A DNA stretch of 64,000 nucleotides from Datisca glomerata (taxonomy: Eukaryota > Streptophyta > Magnoliopsida > Cucurbitales > Datiscaceae): positions 1,116,001 through 1,180,000 of the forward strand of contig QANY01009387.1 of assembly GCA_003255025.1 (NCBI GenBank). The letters run 5' to 3'. Positions 35,080 through 46,742 of the stretch are shown one piece after another. The first letter of the stretch is position 1. Each line of letters starts with the position of its first letter. A model generated the notes under the pieces. That model searched no databases and was not told the DNA's origin. It was given only the letters and a program-made list of their open reading frames with translations. The translations under genes and the position numbers were made by a program.

Positions 35080-36595
35080 AAATAAGAAGAAAGATTTACA
35101 GAAAAGGGAAGAAGAAAGTTTTGTTCTCAAAAACCATTTTTTCTCTCAAATAGTTTAAGAGTTGAAAACGAGTTCTGACGAACAAATGGGAGAAGACTAC
35201 CTATTTATAACCAAGAAAATTGGAGTTCACCTGGAACCCATTACTTACCTGAACTATTTTATTCTACAGAAATAAAAACATTTCACATTTCTACTTTTGA
35301 CTAAAAATAGTAAAAAACATAAATAATTGCCAAATTATTTGACAACTAGTACAATTATTACAGAAGAAGATAAAATGTAAAGATTCTTCTTATCTTGGTC
35401 TTCGTATCTTTATAATTTTCTGTCATGATTGTTGTTGTTGTTGTAAAGTCATTGTGACTATTTTTGTGCATTAGATTCATTGATATTGCTATCTTGTGCT
35501 TTGATTGTTGATTTTGGAGAAATCATAATTACTGTCTGAAAAAATCATTGCTACTGATAATTGCTTTGTCTTGAAAATTATTATGATTGTTGCGTTGTGC
35601 TGAGGTGTCATCATGAGACATCTTCAAAATTACTTGATTCATTGATTTTGATTATTTCAAATATCGACATTTTGCCAAAAGTGAATTTATTCATCATTAC
35701 TGAGACTGATGTCATCAAATGAGTCCTTCAACTGTTGAAGGGTAATATTTCTGGATGATTATCTTTTTTGAATTTTTGGTTTGCTTGTAAGAATTGACTC
35801 TTCAGGTGATCTAGAGATCACAATCGTCATTGTTTTCCAAAATGAGAAGCCTTTTTTTGGATTAATTTTTCTCTCATTTGGACTTTGGCTTTGTGGCCTT
35901 TGATTTGGGTTTGGAAGAACTCAGACTGGATAGTTTTACTTGTAGAGTTCGGTTAATGGGCTCATTAATTTTTAATGGAGCTTGGATAAAGGGATTTGCT
36001 AGTCTCATATTGGAATTAATACTTTGTAAATTCATGATTGATGGATGCAATAATTTTATGGGTATTCAATTTATCACACCATTTAATATAATATTGTATG
36101 GTGAAGATTTCATTTTCAACCGAGTATCGCCATTTCAAAATCCAAGATATTTTGTATTTATTTGAAAAACAAAGTATTTGGGGAAAGGAGGCCTCAATTG
36201 ATGAGGGCTTATAAACTTTTAAAAATAAATTGAAACACTTTTGTAAATCAATTGGAAAGAATTTCAAGATAAGACCATGAATGGACCACTATTTTAAGAA
36301 CCAATTTGGAAGATTAATTTTGAAATTGTTATCAAAATTTTAAAACCAAAAGTGAGAAAAATCATTATTTTGATGCATGAAAATCTTGTGCCATGTGTCA
36401 ATATAGTCTAAATAATTATATTATTTTTTATTCAAAAGTATTTTGAAACTTGAAGGATGGATTTTCTAATCCTCCATAATTATGATCCTGAATATAGAAA
36501 AAGAATGGTAAATGATTCTTTCCTCATATTTTTTTATGGGGCTAATTTTTATAGATTTTGTTTCTAAAATAATGTCTTTGTAAAAACCGTCAGAA
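35080..36595 (-). pseudogene. Copy A second ORF2 fragment and promoter
   Basis: 36267-36016 encodes the ORF2 block KYKISWILKWRYSVENEI and YIKWCDKLN. Upstream to 36595 the reading continues (LPNWFLK block) with stops. The Asn/Gln-rich end follows at about 35500. A TATA box (ggttataaataggtag) on the minus strand lies near 35215. This is the redundant upstream end of copy A; it breaks at 36595 against a CACTA fragment. Confidence 0.75.
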
Positions 36596-36905
36596 AAACC
36601 CAGAAAATTTCTCCAATTTCTGGGAATTTGGCTGCGGTTTTAACCACCGGTAAAGTTAATTTAGCGGCGGTTTTAACCACCTATAAAGTTAATTTAGCGG
36701 CGATTTTAACCAAGAGAAATAAAACCACCGGCACAGACCCCCCTTTGCTGGCGGTCCTCTGATGGTTGGAAAAACCGCCGCTAAAAAACTTTACGGCGGT
36801 GGATAAGGCAGCGATTTTTGAATCGCCACAAAACTTTTTGACGGCGGTTAAAACCACCGCAAAAGGCGACCAAAACCGCCGCTAATAATAGTTTTTCCTG
36901 TAGTG
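36596..36905. mobile_element. CACTA transposon end fragment
   Basis: About 310 bp ending in gtttttcctgtagtg, which is CACTACAGGAAAAAC on the other strand, a CACTA terminus. Repeated subterminal motifs of the type gcggcggttttaaccacc and aaaccgccgctaa occur in both orientations. The left terminus is missing. Viral ORF2 sequence (copy A) ends directly at its left, and the copy B leader starts at its right with att, possibly the 3-bp target site. Confidence 0.75.
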
Positions 36906-36922
36906 ATTTAGTTAGTTGAGCC

Positions 36923-37665
36923 ATGAGTAGATTATTTAGAAGTAATTCTTCTAGTAGTACTAGGTCTACAATAACTTCAATTCCTCACATAATAAATGAG
37001 GAACACTTTGAATTAGAAAATGATTAAGTAGATCATAGGGCATAGAACATACCCGAAATCTCTAATAAAATGCTTACAAATCAGCATGGTCTGTTGCTTC
37101 CTTCAAGTCTCAGCATCATGTAAAAATAATAGAAAAAATATATGCTATTGGGAAAGAGCATGAAACTTGTCAATTACTTTCAACCAATGCGATTAAACAT
37201 CACATTGAAGAAGGATATAATTTCCTTCATTTTGGTTTAGTCCATATTGGAGTTAAGACACTCACAAGAAGATGCCTAAATACCTATGTCTTATTAGCCT
37301 TGCGAGATGCAAGATTTACAAATTTTAATGATAGTGTTTTAGGATTAATTGAATCCTCACTCTGTAATGGTTCAATCCATTTTGGTTGTTTCCCTAACTT
37401 GTCTGTTAGTTTATCAGATCCTTATATTTTAAAATCATTAACTTTGAGTATTAAAACTAGTGGTTACCAAGTCCTAGAAAGCACCAAACCTCTAGCTTTA
37501 ATCTTTAGAATTTATTACAAAGTTACCAAAACAAATTCGAATTTTCAAGCTATCAATAAGAGTCCAAATAATCAAACCCTATTGATTCAATCTAGCCAAA
37601 GTAATGCCAATATTAGAGTTCCTAAAAAAATTAGGTGGCATGATATTACTTTGCCTTCAAATTAG
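36923..37665 (+). pseudogene. Copy B movement protein (30K family)
   Basis: In a live virus this domain enlarges plasmodesmata for cell-to-cell spread. The start gives MSRLFRSNSSSS. After a frame break, the ORF ending at 37665 has the 30K core: FLHFGLVHIGV, the conserved ALRDARF with the family Asp, a PNLSVSLSD block and ALIFRIYYKV. Similar blocks occur in copy C at 61010-61732, where spacing is the same. The first 370 bases are split by shifts and TAA/TAG stops. Confidence 0.8.
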
Positions 37666-39830
37666 CTTTTAACTAATGAAAATTAACATACTGCAATTCA
37701 AAGACAATTTGAAGATGTAGATTACATCCAACAGTACATTGATGGTACTGTTAAAATTAAGTTCCAATCATCCTCTAGTTCTAATCCATAAATTAGAAAG
37801 TATAGCCAGTCTATTACTCATTGGAATTCTTTTTCTGGATCATACATTAATAATGGTCAAGATTTTAGGATTCAGCAATTAGAACAAGAATTAAAAAATA
37901 AAAAAAATAAAAATTTAAGACTTAAATGCATAACCACAAGTTCTCAAGTTAGTTAGTCAGTCTTTGATAATAAGTCTGAACAATCTAACGAAGTTGAAGC
38001 ACCCACCCACTGAATCGGATTTTCAAGAAAACCTTCATCCTGTTAATCCTCAATTATTAGTCTTGAATATAAGAACCCTGAGATAAGAATATAAACCAGA
38101 TTAGGAAAGGATAACCCAACACAATGTTGACCCAGCCAATTTTGATAGACGCAATAGGTTTAGAGAAAAATATAATATGGACCTAAGAAAAATCATAATT
38201 GCTGAATGAAAGGCATTCATGCAAGAATTTAGAGTTGATATGTTTTTCCATGATTATATTGAGGATATTTATGAGAAAAATATCAAAGTAATTTCAAAAT
38301 ATAATAGGTCAAGGAAGACTCCAGTGTAGCGTCTAACATTCATCCTCCTACTGAGAAAGTTATGATTTATCATAAAAACTCTTTAATCACTACTTCTCAT
38401 TTCAAGATTGCAAAGGAAGAAGAACCAAATAAAAAATTAGCTGAACAATTCAATTACACCAACCAGAACTAATTACAATGGGTAAACAATTAGATAAATT
38501 GAGAATAAGGTTGATGATCTTCATGAACTTAAAAGACTAATGAAACTCTGAAAGAAAAATATTTAAGATAAAGCAACTTTGAATGTTGTTCCCATTAATA
38601 AACAGATTGATAAAATGCTTCAAGAATTAAAGAATAAATCTGTAGAATCATCTTCTTATGTTAAGGTTATTAACCAAGACAATAGTTCTGAATCAGATAG
38701 CCATAGGACATAATCCTCCTATGCGTCATCCACAGTCCATGAATCTTCCAAAATTAACAATATTGAAGATACATTTAGAAATTTAGAAATTAATAAATTA
38801 GAAAGAAAATGGCATAAGTAAATCTACTTTCATTTAATCAATTTTCTGTATTTGCAGAGAAATTATACGAATGAAATATTAATAGACTTTCTGAGCAGGA
38901 AGTTCTCAATAAATTGTAACACATGGCAATGGCAGTTAACATCTACATCACCACTCACAATCTCCCTCATATTGAGGTAATCAAACTCTTAGTCACAGGA
39001 TTCACAGGAATGCTTCATTCCTGGTGGGAAAACATCTCACAGAATAATCCAAAAATTACATCCTTTCAACAGTTAAGATTGATGCTGAAAGAAACCCAAT
39101 TATTGATGAAGACCAGGAAACAATGCAGGATGCCATAAATACACTCATGGACACAATAATAGAACATTTCATTAGAACGTCAAGCAATATTACTTCACGT
39201 ATTCATGATCAATTAACTAATCTTAGGTGTCCAACCTTAAGTGTTTCAATTGATATAAAAATATATTCTTATCTAGAGTAATGTCAAGGGATGATAGTAA
39301 TCAACCCTTTTGGAAAGAAAAATTTATTAATGGATTACCCAATTTGTTTGCACATAAGATAAGAACAGTTCTAAGTAATGACCTAAGTAATATAGACTAT
39401 TATAATCTAACCTATGAGACAATAATTATTATAATACAAAATGAAGATTTAAAAATGTGCGTTGATATGAAAATCAATAAACAAATTAAAAAAGAAAGTA
39501 AAACTGTCAAATACTAATTAGACAATTTATGTGAACAATATGATTTACCCTCTATTGCTCGTCCCAAAAAAATAGGAAAAACTTTCACTTAAGTCCTAGA
39601 ATGTCTCACAAACCTACAGGAGAAATTACCACAAAAATAGAAATAAAAATTTTGATCAATACTTCTCAAAAAATAAAAATATTAACAAACGCTTCTCTAA
39701 AAATAATAATTCCAAATTTAATAGAAAATCTATTGGTAAAATTAAGCTTAAATGTTTTAAATGTGACAAGAGTGTTCATTTTTCAAATACTTACCAAGTT
39801 AAAATTAAATTAACCAATTAAAAAGATCTA
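37666..39830 (+). pseudogene. Copy B linker and coat protein
   Basis: The linker (37690-38820) holds charged repeats like copy A. The coat protein core begins near 38923 (VTGFTGMLHSWWENISQ), continues near 39150 and 39281-39517 (FWKEKFINGLPNLFAHKI), then a Lys/Asn-rich basic region at 39600-39750. A zinc knuckle near 39748-39795 reads CFKCDKSVHFSNTY, so its last Cys is Tyr. This protein would package the viral genome. Confidence 0.75.
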
Positions 39831-40479
39831 AGATGATAAACAAGAATTGTTTAGAATCTTAGAAACAATAGATTATTATGAGAGTGATAGTGAAGATTTA
39901 GAAGGATTTTAATCACCTGAATCCTCTGAATATAACTCTTCAAGTTCTGGAAATGATTCTTCTAACATCACTATGGGATGTAGGGATAGTTGTTGCCAAA
40001 AAATTAATATCTTAAGCAAAAATGAGGAACAAGAAAATCTCTTATTAGACTTAATTAGTAAAATTGAGAATTCATAATTAATATAAGAATATCTAGAGAG
40101 ACTTAAGAAAGTAATTCTAAAGAAATAAAATATTAAGTCTAATAAAAACAATACTGCAAGTCTTTTGCAAACCCTTGAAAAATTCAATAAGGTTAAAGAA
40201 AAAGAAAAAGAAGTTAGCTTACAGAAACTTTAGAAAGAAATAAAAAATATTAAAATTGAAATAAAAGAATTAAAAAATTCAAACACGGAAATAAAAGATG
40301 AATTAAACCTTCTAAAAAAAGAGAGTTTAATTAATAAACAAGAATCTAGTGAACTTAGTAAATTACTAGTTTCTGATAATGGGGTTAAGATCCTATTGTT
40401 AATAGCCAAGATGATGATAACTTCATCCGAATACTTAATCACATCAAAATAAAAAATTGGCACATAATGGTCAGAATAA

Positions 40480-41640
40480 TTATTTAAGATTTTGATTTCA
40501 CGACAATGGCTCTTGTTGATTCAGGAGCAGATTTGAATTGTATATAAGAAGGACTAGTTCTAACCAAGTACTTCAAGAAGACAAACGAATCTTTGTCATT
40601 TGCTAATGATACTCGTATGCATATCAATTAAGAAATACCTGAAGTTCATATTTTCTAAGACAATGTATGTTTTAAAATATCGTTTGTCTTAGTAAAAAAT
40701 ATGACTAACAAAACTATTTTAGGTCTACCATTCATTTCTCTATTGTATTCTTTTACCACAGAGTATGATGAGATAACTACTTATCCCTTGGATGAGCATG
40801 TAAAATTTAAATTTCTTTCTTTTTTCTCACAATGAGAAATTGAAGATTTTGAAACAAAAATATGTTTTTAAGTTCTTAAACTTAATTTCTTGTAAGATAA
40901 AACAATTATATTTTCTACAAGACATAATTGAAGAGCGTGCTTTTCAAAATCAAGCTAAAATCATTGAACAAGGATTTTCTCGTTTAGTAATTGATCACAA
41001 GACCCTTTAACGATATTTTATAATGGATAAAATATTCAATATCAAATAGAAGGGATTTAATCAACAAACTTAGAAATGCTGATGTATCATCTACGTTTAG
41101 CATAAAATTTGAATGTTGGCAAATCCAGATAAATAAGATTGGGAAATACAAGATTATATTTAATCATTATAAATGGTAAATAATGCCATTTGCTCCAAGT
41201 AAATTTTAAAATAAGATGATTAAACTCTTTAATCAATTTATCGATTTCTCGTTTAATTGCATTAATAATATTTTTATTAGACAATACTAGATGTATTTCT
41301 TGATTGTTTGCATTAGCCAATATGTTAAACAATACTGAAAATACTTTAAATTATTTACAAGATAATAAAACAAAATAATTTAATTATCTCTACAAAATTT
41401 AAGAATAGATTTCTAAAATTTGAAATTTATTATTTCATTATTAAAATAATTGATCAAATCATACAATTTATTTTTATTAATAAATCTACAAAACATGTTT
41501 TGAAATTAATTCTAAACAAAGTTTTGCCAAGTATAACCAATTCTTAGCAATTCTTATTTCAATATCAAATTTATCCAATATACTAATGATTGAATGTCTG
41601 ACTCCCTTATTTGTAATATTTTGTAGGAATCATTCCAGGA
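40480..41640 (+). pseudogene. Copy B protease, RT and partial RNase H
   Basis: The protease near 40505 keeps the active site ALVDSGADLNC and a later TILGLPFI block. RT is read from about 41080 (FSIKFECWQIQINKI; MPFAPSKF), and the catalytic YIDD box is CINN, so the enzyme is dead. As in copy A, only the C-terminal part of RNase H is present (near 41480-41640). Numerous in-frame stops occur. Confidence 0.75.
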
Positions 41641-43650
41641 TTTTGCAACGGAGGAATTTGACCTTCTAGAATATGGGAAGGTAGAGCTTAGAATACTTAA
41701 TCAAACTTCTTTCAAAATCAAGAAGCTCAATGGCAGGGCAGCCGACTTTTGTTCAAAATTCTCATTCATTGGTTATGGTCATAATGGATTTGAATATCCA
41801 AGAAATGACTGGATTAATGAATTGGATAAAATTTTAGAAAATGTTGTGTAGAAGCATGACTTCAATGCAGCATTAATTCATGGAATGAAAAAAGTGGAAA
41901 AATAATGAAATCTGTTATGATAACAGTAAAATTTTAAATGTAAACTTATTAGGACAAGCAATTTTCAAAATTGAGTTTTCAGCAAACCAAAACCAATGAA
42001 AGAATTTCTGATGCTGGAAATAACTTTCTTCATCATGCCTGATGGATTTTGAAAAAGTCATAGGCATGTTGTAAAATCCTTAAACAGAAGAATCAGCTTC
42101 ATTTTCAGAAAACATGTGAAATGATGAATGACTTAATAATAGAAGAGTTTTCGGCTCAACAATTGGCCCTTAAGGCCTAAACCAAACTCAATCAACAATA
42201 CTTGGGTCTATCAAATTTAATCACCAATCAACCATAGTCAACTAATTTGACTCATTCTCAATATCCTTTGATGCTCAATCACTTTCAAAATAGAAAAAAT
42301 CATCATTTGATTTTCAAAAAATAGCTAGCAAAAATCCCTTTCATATCGAGTCTCCATTCACTTATTTGAAAGATCCAGCTCAAATTGCCAAAGCCCAATT
42401 CATCCCAAAATTCCATTATGTTCCTGCACATAATAAAAAAAAATTTAATTTCTACAGAGACATTCTCTTAAAAATAGAATCCATAAAAATTAGTCCAATC
42501 AGAAATTCTGAAGAAAGAATCATTTATCATTCTTTCTTTATTCCCAATATCATAACTATGGAAGAATGGAAAATCCATCCTTCAAGTTTCAAAGTACTTT
42601 TGAATAAAAAATAATACAATTATTTTGATTATATTAATGTATGGCACAAGATTTTCTTACATTAGAATAGTGATTTTTCTCACATTTTGTTTTTAAATTT
42701 TGATAACAATTCTAAAATTGATTTTCTAAATTGGTTCTTAAAATCGTGGTCCATTCATGGTATTATCTTAGAGCTTTTTCCAATTGATTTACAACAATGT
42801 TTCAATTTATTTTTTTTAAAGTTTACAAGCCCTCACCGATTGAGGTTTCCTTTCCCTAAATACTTTATTTTTTTAATAAAAAAAAAGAATACCCTGGATT
42901 TTGAAATGGCAATACTCGGTTGAAGATGGAATCCTCATTAGAGAGTATTATGTTAAATGGTTGGATAAGTTGAATACCCAAAAAATAATTACGTCCATCA
43001 ATTATGAATTTGCAAATGTCTATCCCATTATGAGACTAACAAATCCATTTATCCAAGCTCCATTAAAAATTAATGATTCCATTCATCCAGATGCATAAAT
43101 CAAACCATCCAGTCCAAATCTATCCAAATATGGATACATAACCAAATCAGAACCCTCTTCAAAGGGTAAATCAAATGCCACAAAGCCAAAATCCATTGGA
43201 GAAAAAATTAATTCAAAAAATGTTTCTCCTTTTAGAAGACAATAATGAATCCAACTCTGAATCATCTACAAAGCCAAGTCACCAAAAAGATCAATCATTC
43301 AGAAAGATTACTCCTCAGCAATTGAAGGACTCATTCAATAATATTGATCTCAGTGGTAAATGAACAAAATAGTTCATCCTAGGCACAATGCCAATATCAA
43401 GGAGTTCAGAAATATATCATAATAGTGTTCCAATACAACAACTATGATGATACCCAACAATCAATTATCAATGGCAACAATGACTTTAAAACAATAATGA
43501 AGGCACTAAAATCCAAGATAGCAATTATCAAGAAAAAAGCAACAGTGGCTCCACCAAAATAAAACAATAATGGTCACAATGACTCTCTTCAAGACAATGA
43601 TGAAAATGCCAGAATCCAATATTACAATTATCAACGAATCTCTGTAATTT
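41640..43650 (+). pseudogene. Copy B ORF2, broken
   Basis: Readable blocks in order: RILNQTSFKIKKLNGRAADF near 41690, the ORF 42366-42614, the LNWFLKSWSIHGIILELFPI block in 42687-42923, and YVKWLDKLNTQKI in 42901-43098. The end is rich in Asn/Gln. It matches copy A ORF2 over its length. Function unknown. Confidence 0.7.
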
Positions 43651-44040
43651 GTCGTTTGTTATAATAATTGTACTAGTTGTCAAATAATTAGGCAACTATT
43701 TACCCTTTTTACTAGTTTTAGTCCAAAGTAAACAAAAGTATAAATGTAAAATATTTTTACTTTTGTAGAATAGAATAGTTCAGGTATGTGATGGATTATC
43801 GGTGAACTCCACTTTCCTTAGGCTATAAATAGGTAACCCTCTGCCATTTGCATCTTAATACCCTGAATAATTATTGTTTTCTTGAATTATTCTTGCATCT
43901 TAATACCTCTTCTCTAAATGCCTTAAATTACACTTAATTTCGCTCCTTTTGGTATCAAAGTCAAATTTGGTGGGCATAATAACTGTTTCTACTTCCATTT
44001 CTACATAATTAAACTATTCACAACCTATAAAGGTTGGTTA
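43651..44040 (+). promoter_or_regulatory. Copy B intergenic promoter and primer site
   Basis: A TATA box (ggctataaataggtaaccct) lies near 43830. The tRNA-Met primer site ttttggtatcaaagtcaaat is at 43945-43965. Compared with copy A, about 190 bases of leader between them are missing. The viral match ends near 44040 in tatatatatataaaa. Confidence 0.75.
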
Positions 44041-44309
44041 TATATATATAAAATAATTTTATTACTGTCATATAATTTATATAAGTTTTTCAATAACTTT
44101 ATTAAACTTTCCCAACAATTTTACCTAAGTTTTCTACATACCAAACAAGGAAATCATACTTTCTAGTAAATTTGTTCACTTAACCATGTGTTACCGAACA
44201 TGATAATCTTGATATCTTGTCATCTAAACTTTACCACTTAAACTTACCCAACAATTGAACTTTCCTAACATTCTTACTTAACCCATACCAAATGTCACCT
44301 AGTTTTACT

Positions 44310-44865
44310 TTCTCTCTTCTTCTTTAACAGATAGGATGCGCAACACTGCAATGCATTTCTGGCCCAATACAACAACTCTTACAACGCTTTAATCAGTTAT
44401 GAACAAGTGCACCTTATTTAAAGCGCCAGCTAGGCATTATCAAGCATGAAGCAGACACTCCCAAAAGCAAGGTTGAAGCTGCTAGTTTAGCGATAAAAGA
44501 AGCTCGAGCTGAAGCAGACCGTCAGGTGAAGGAAGATGCAAGCCCATGCAACTGTTAGAAAGATTGAGGTTGCTCATGCTACTACTATTATGAGGTAGTT
44601 TAGAAAGAAAGAAGTTAAAGCTGAAGTCTTTTATGAATAAGAGTTTCAGAAGCTTGAGAAGAGTGTATATTCCTTCAGTTATCATGATGGCTCCACTTAA
44701 GCTCCTCCTCACTTTGAGTTTGTGGGTGTTACTCCCCAATCAGCTAAAGACGAAGAGATTACCTATGCTCCTTTTGTTGTTAAACTTATAACTAAAGAAA
44801 TATGGTATGAGGAAACTCGTAAGGCTACATACCCATTCATTGAGCATGTAGTATTAAAGTGAAAT
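44310..44865 (+). pseudogene. Unidentified coding fragment inside the fold-back element
   Basis: After a good splice acceptor (cttcttctttaacag) the reading has an Ala/Lys/Glu-rich helical stretch (KSKVEAASLAIKEARAEADR), a one-base shift, then IEVAHATTIM and FEFVGVTPQSAKDEEITYAP, ending at a stop near 44863. In-frame stops occur at probable former Gln codons. It looks like a captured host or retroelement exon with coiled-coil character; I cannot name it. Confidence 0.45.
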
Positions 44866-45271
44866 ACCCACTATTTTTTTCTTTTTTTGTGACGTTTCAT
44901 GTGATTTATTTAAAATATTTTAATGAAAATGAATTTTTGTTCATACCTTTCCTATTTGTTCACTTTGTTTGTCCTCGTGTACTTAGAATATTTCTAAGCT
45001 CTTATTTTCTTTATACTTAGAAAGAATGCTGAGAAAATTAAGTTGCTAAGAAAGTTTAAGTGATAAAGTTAGATGACAAGATATTAAGATTACCATGTTT
45101 GGTAACACATAGTTACAGTACAAGAAAATGGGCTTTTAGTCATCAAACTTTTAGCCACAATGATAAATTCATGGCTAAAAGTCATTTTTAGCGACTAAAA
45201 TTTTATTTGGTCGCTAAAAACTAGATATTTTCACTGGGAAAAAAAAGGAGGGTGCGCACCAATCATTTGGT

Positions 45272-45317
45272 GGGCTTTTGCCGACGAATATTTAAATTCA
45301 TCGGCAAAAGCCCTGTT
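45272..45317. repeat. Near-perfect palindrome in the CACTA 5' region
   Basis: gggcttttgccgacgaat and attcatcggcaaaagccc form arms of about 18 bp with one mismatch and a loop of a few AT bases. It lies between the subterminal repeats and the likely promoter/5' UTR, and could form a hairpin. Confidence 0.85.
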
Positions 45318-46742
45318 TTTACTGACCATATTATAATTTTGTCAGTAAAGGTCCAGCTTTTGTAGACGAAACAAGTTGTTTGTCACTAAAGGATGCAACA
45401 AAAATGACTTCATTTTGTGAGAGGAATAAAACCCTCTCATTCCCCATCAGATCTCCTCACACTACGCATAACCCCTTTCCCCTCTCACCCCCCTCATGAC
45501 AGAGACCCCTTCGACAGAGCTGCTCCTTCTTCTTCGCTGTTTGTCGTCGAGCTCTCTTCTTCTTCTTCTTCGTTGTTTGTCATCAAGGTTTAGGTAAGAA
45601 AACCTCTTCCTTATTCCTTTTTTTTCAACTATTCTTTCTATATATTAAAACCCTCAATGCTTTGTTGTCACCCAGTCTGTGCAGAATAAGTTTAAAATCT
45701 CTTAGCCATATATTGATTGTTATCTTAGGCATCTCATTATGGTTCTAATTTGGTTTAAGATGGGATACATTTAGTCAGTTTTATACATTTATAGAGTAAT
45801 ATGTTAGTTTTTTTGCTACCTTAACCACAAGTTCAGTGACAGTTCATGCCTTATCCATAAATTCGATGTTTGCAGATTACTTTTTGTTTTTGTTTCTCTC
45901 TCGGTGGGTGTTAATTGAAATTTTATTATTTTATTATTTGGTTTTTAAAGAGAAGACTTTATTTTTTACTCACCCTTTTCTTTTTCTTTTTTAATTTTTC
46001 TCAGGGGATTAAGAGGGTGATGCGTGTGAATTATGAAAGAATCTCTCTCTCCCTATGGAATTTAGACTAAATAATGAAAACTGGTCTCTACTGGACCTCA
46101 AATGCTAATTTTAATGCTTTAAAATCCAAAACAAACAAACAAACAAAGTAAAAAAATAGTGTCAGTTGGGAGAACCTTTTTTGTTACTTTGATAAAAATA
46201 AGCCTTGTTGGTTTCCATGAGACTCATCAAGCAAGAAGAAGCTTCAGAATTCGGAATCTTCACCTCCTTAATTCAATTAGGTCCAAAATTAATTACAGTT
46301 AATAACACTCACTGTCGAATTCCCTACAAGGAAGAGGAAAAAGACAATTTTACAGTTTGACCAGTCATTATAGAATTCTTTCACTCCAAATATACCAGCA
46401 AAAAGTTAATGGGATATAGCCTAGACAGAAAGTATAACACAGATGTATTGAAACACCTTCCCACCTATTGAGGCTTTATTAGATGTGGACCTATCATGTG
46501 CCATGGGCTATATATAATACCGATGGACACAACATAACACAAAGTCATTTTAACGATCTAAAGAAAAATATGTGAACAAAACCCTTTTATTTATAACTAT
46601 TTTCTTTTATTATGCACTTGAATCATCTCTGTTTATAATTTCTATTTCCCTCTTAATTAACTTTGTATTTTAATCTCTTTAATTTAGGGATATTTTGTTG
46701 GGAGTTTCTCTAAATAGTTATTTAATTTACAGAGTGACAAAA

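Larger units (their letters stand above)
26404..36595 (-). mobile_element. Endogenous caulimovirid, copy A
   Basis: A minus-strand pararetrovirus copy, longer than one genome unit. In viral order: end of ORF2 (36595 to about 35690), promoter (about 35215), leader with three primer sites (34904 to 33650), ORF1 from 33643 (movement-protein core absent; coat protein, protease, RT, part of RNase H), ORF2 (about 28960 to 27340) and promoter region again (26900 to 26404). One ORF1 followed by an ORF2 of unknown role is the florendovirus layout. Redundant ends fit integration of circular or concatemeric viral DNA. All ORFs are broken. Confidence 0.85.
36906..44040 (+). mobile_element. Endogenous caulimovirid, copy B
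   Basis: A plus-strand copy of the same viral lineage as copy A, pointing away from it. Order: ORF1 start (36923), movement protein, linker, coat protein, zinc knuckle, protease, RT, partial RNase H, ORF2 (from about 41640), promoter and primer site, then a break at a TA-rich run (44037-44051). It keeps the movement protein that copy A lost. Stops and frameshifts are frequent throughout. Confidence 0.85.

Noticed and set aside
37300..37665. Host protein-coding gene of 121 codons
   Set aside because: Its blocks match the 30K movement-protein core in copy C and it sits in ORF1 order within viral copy B.
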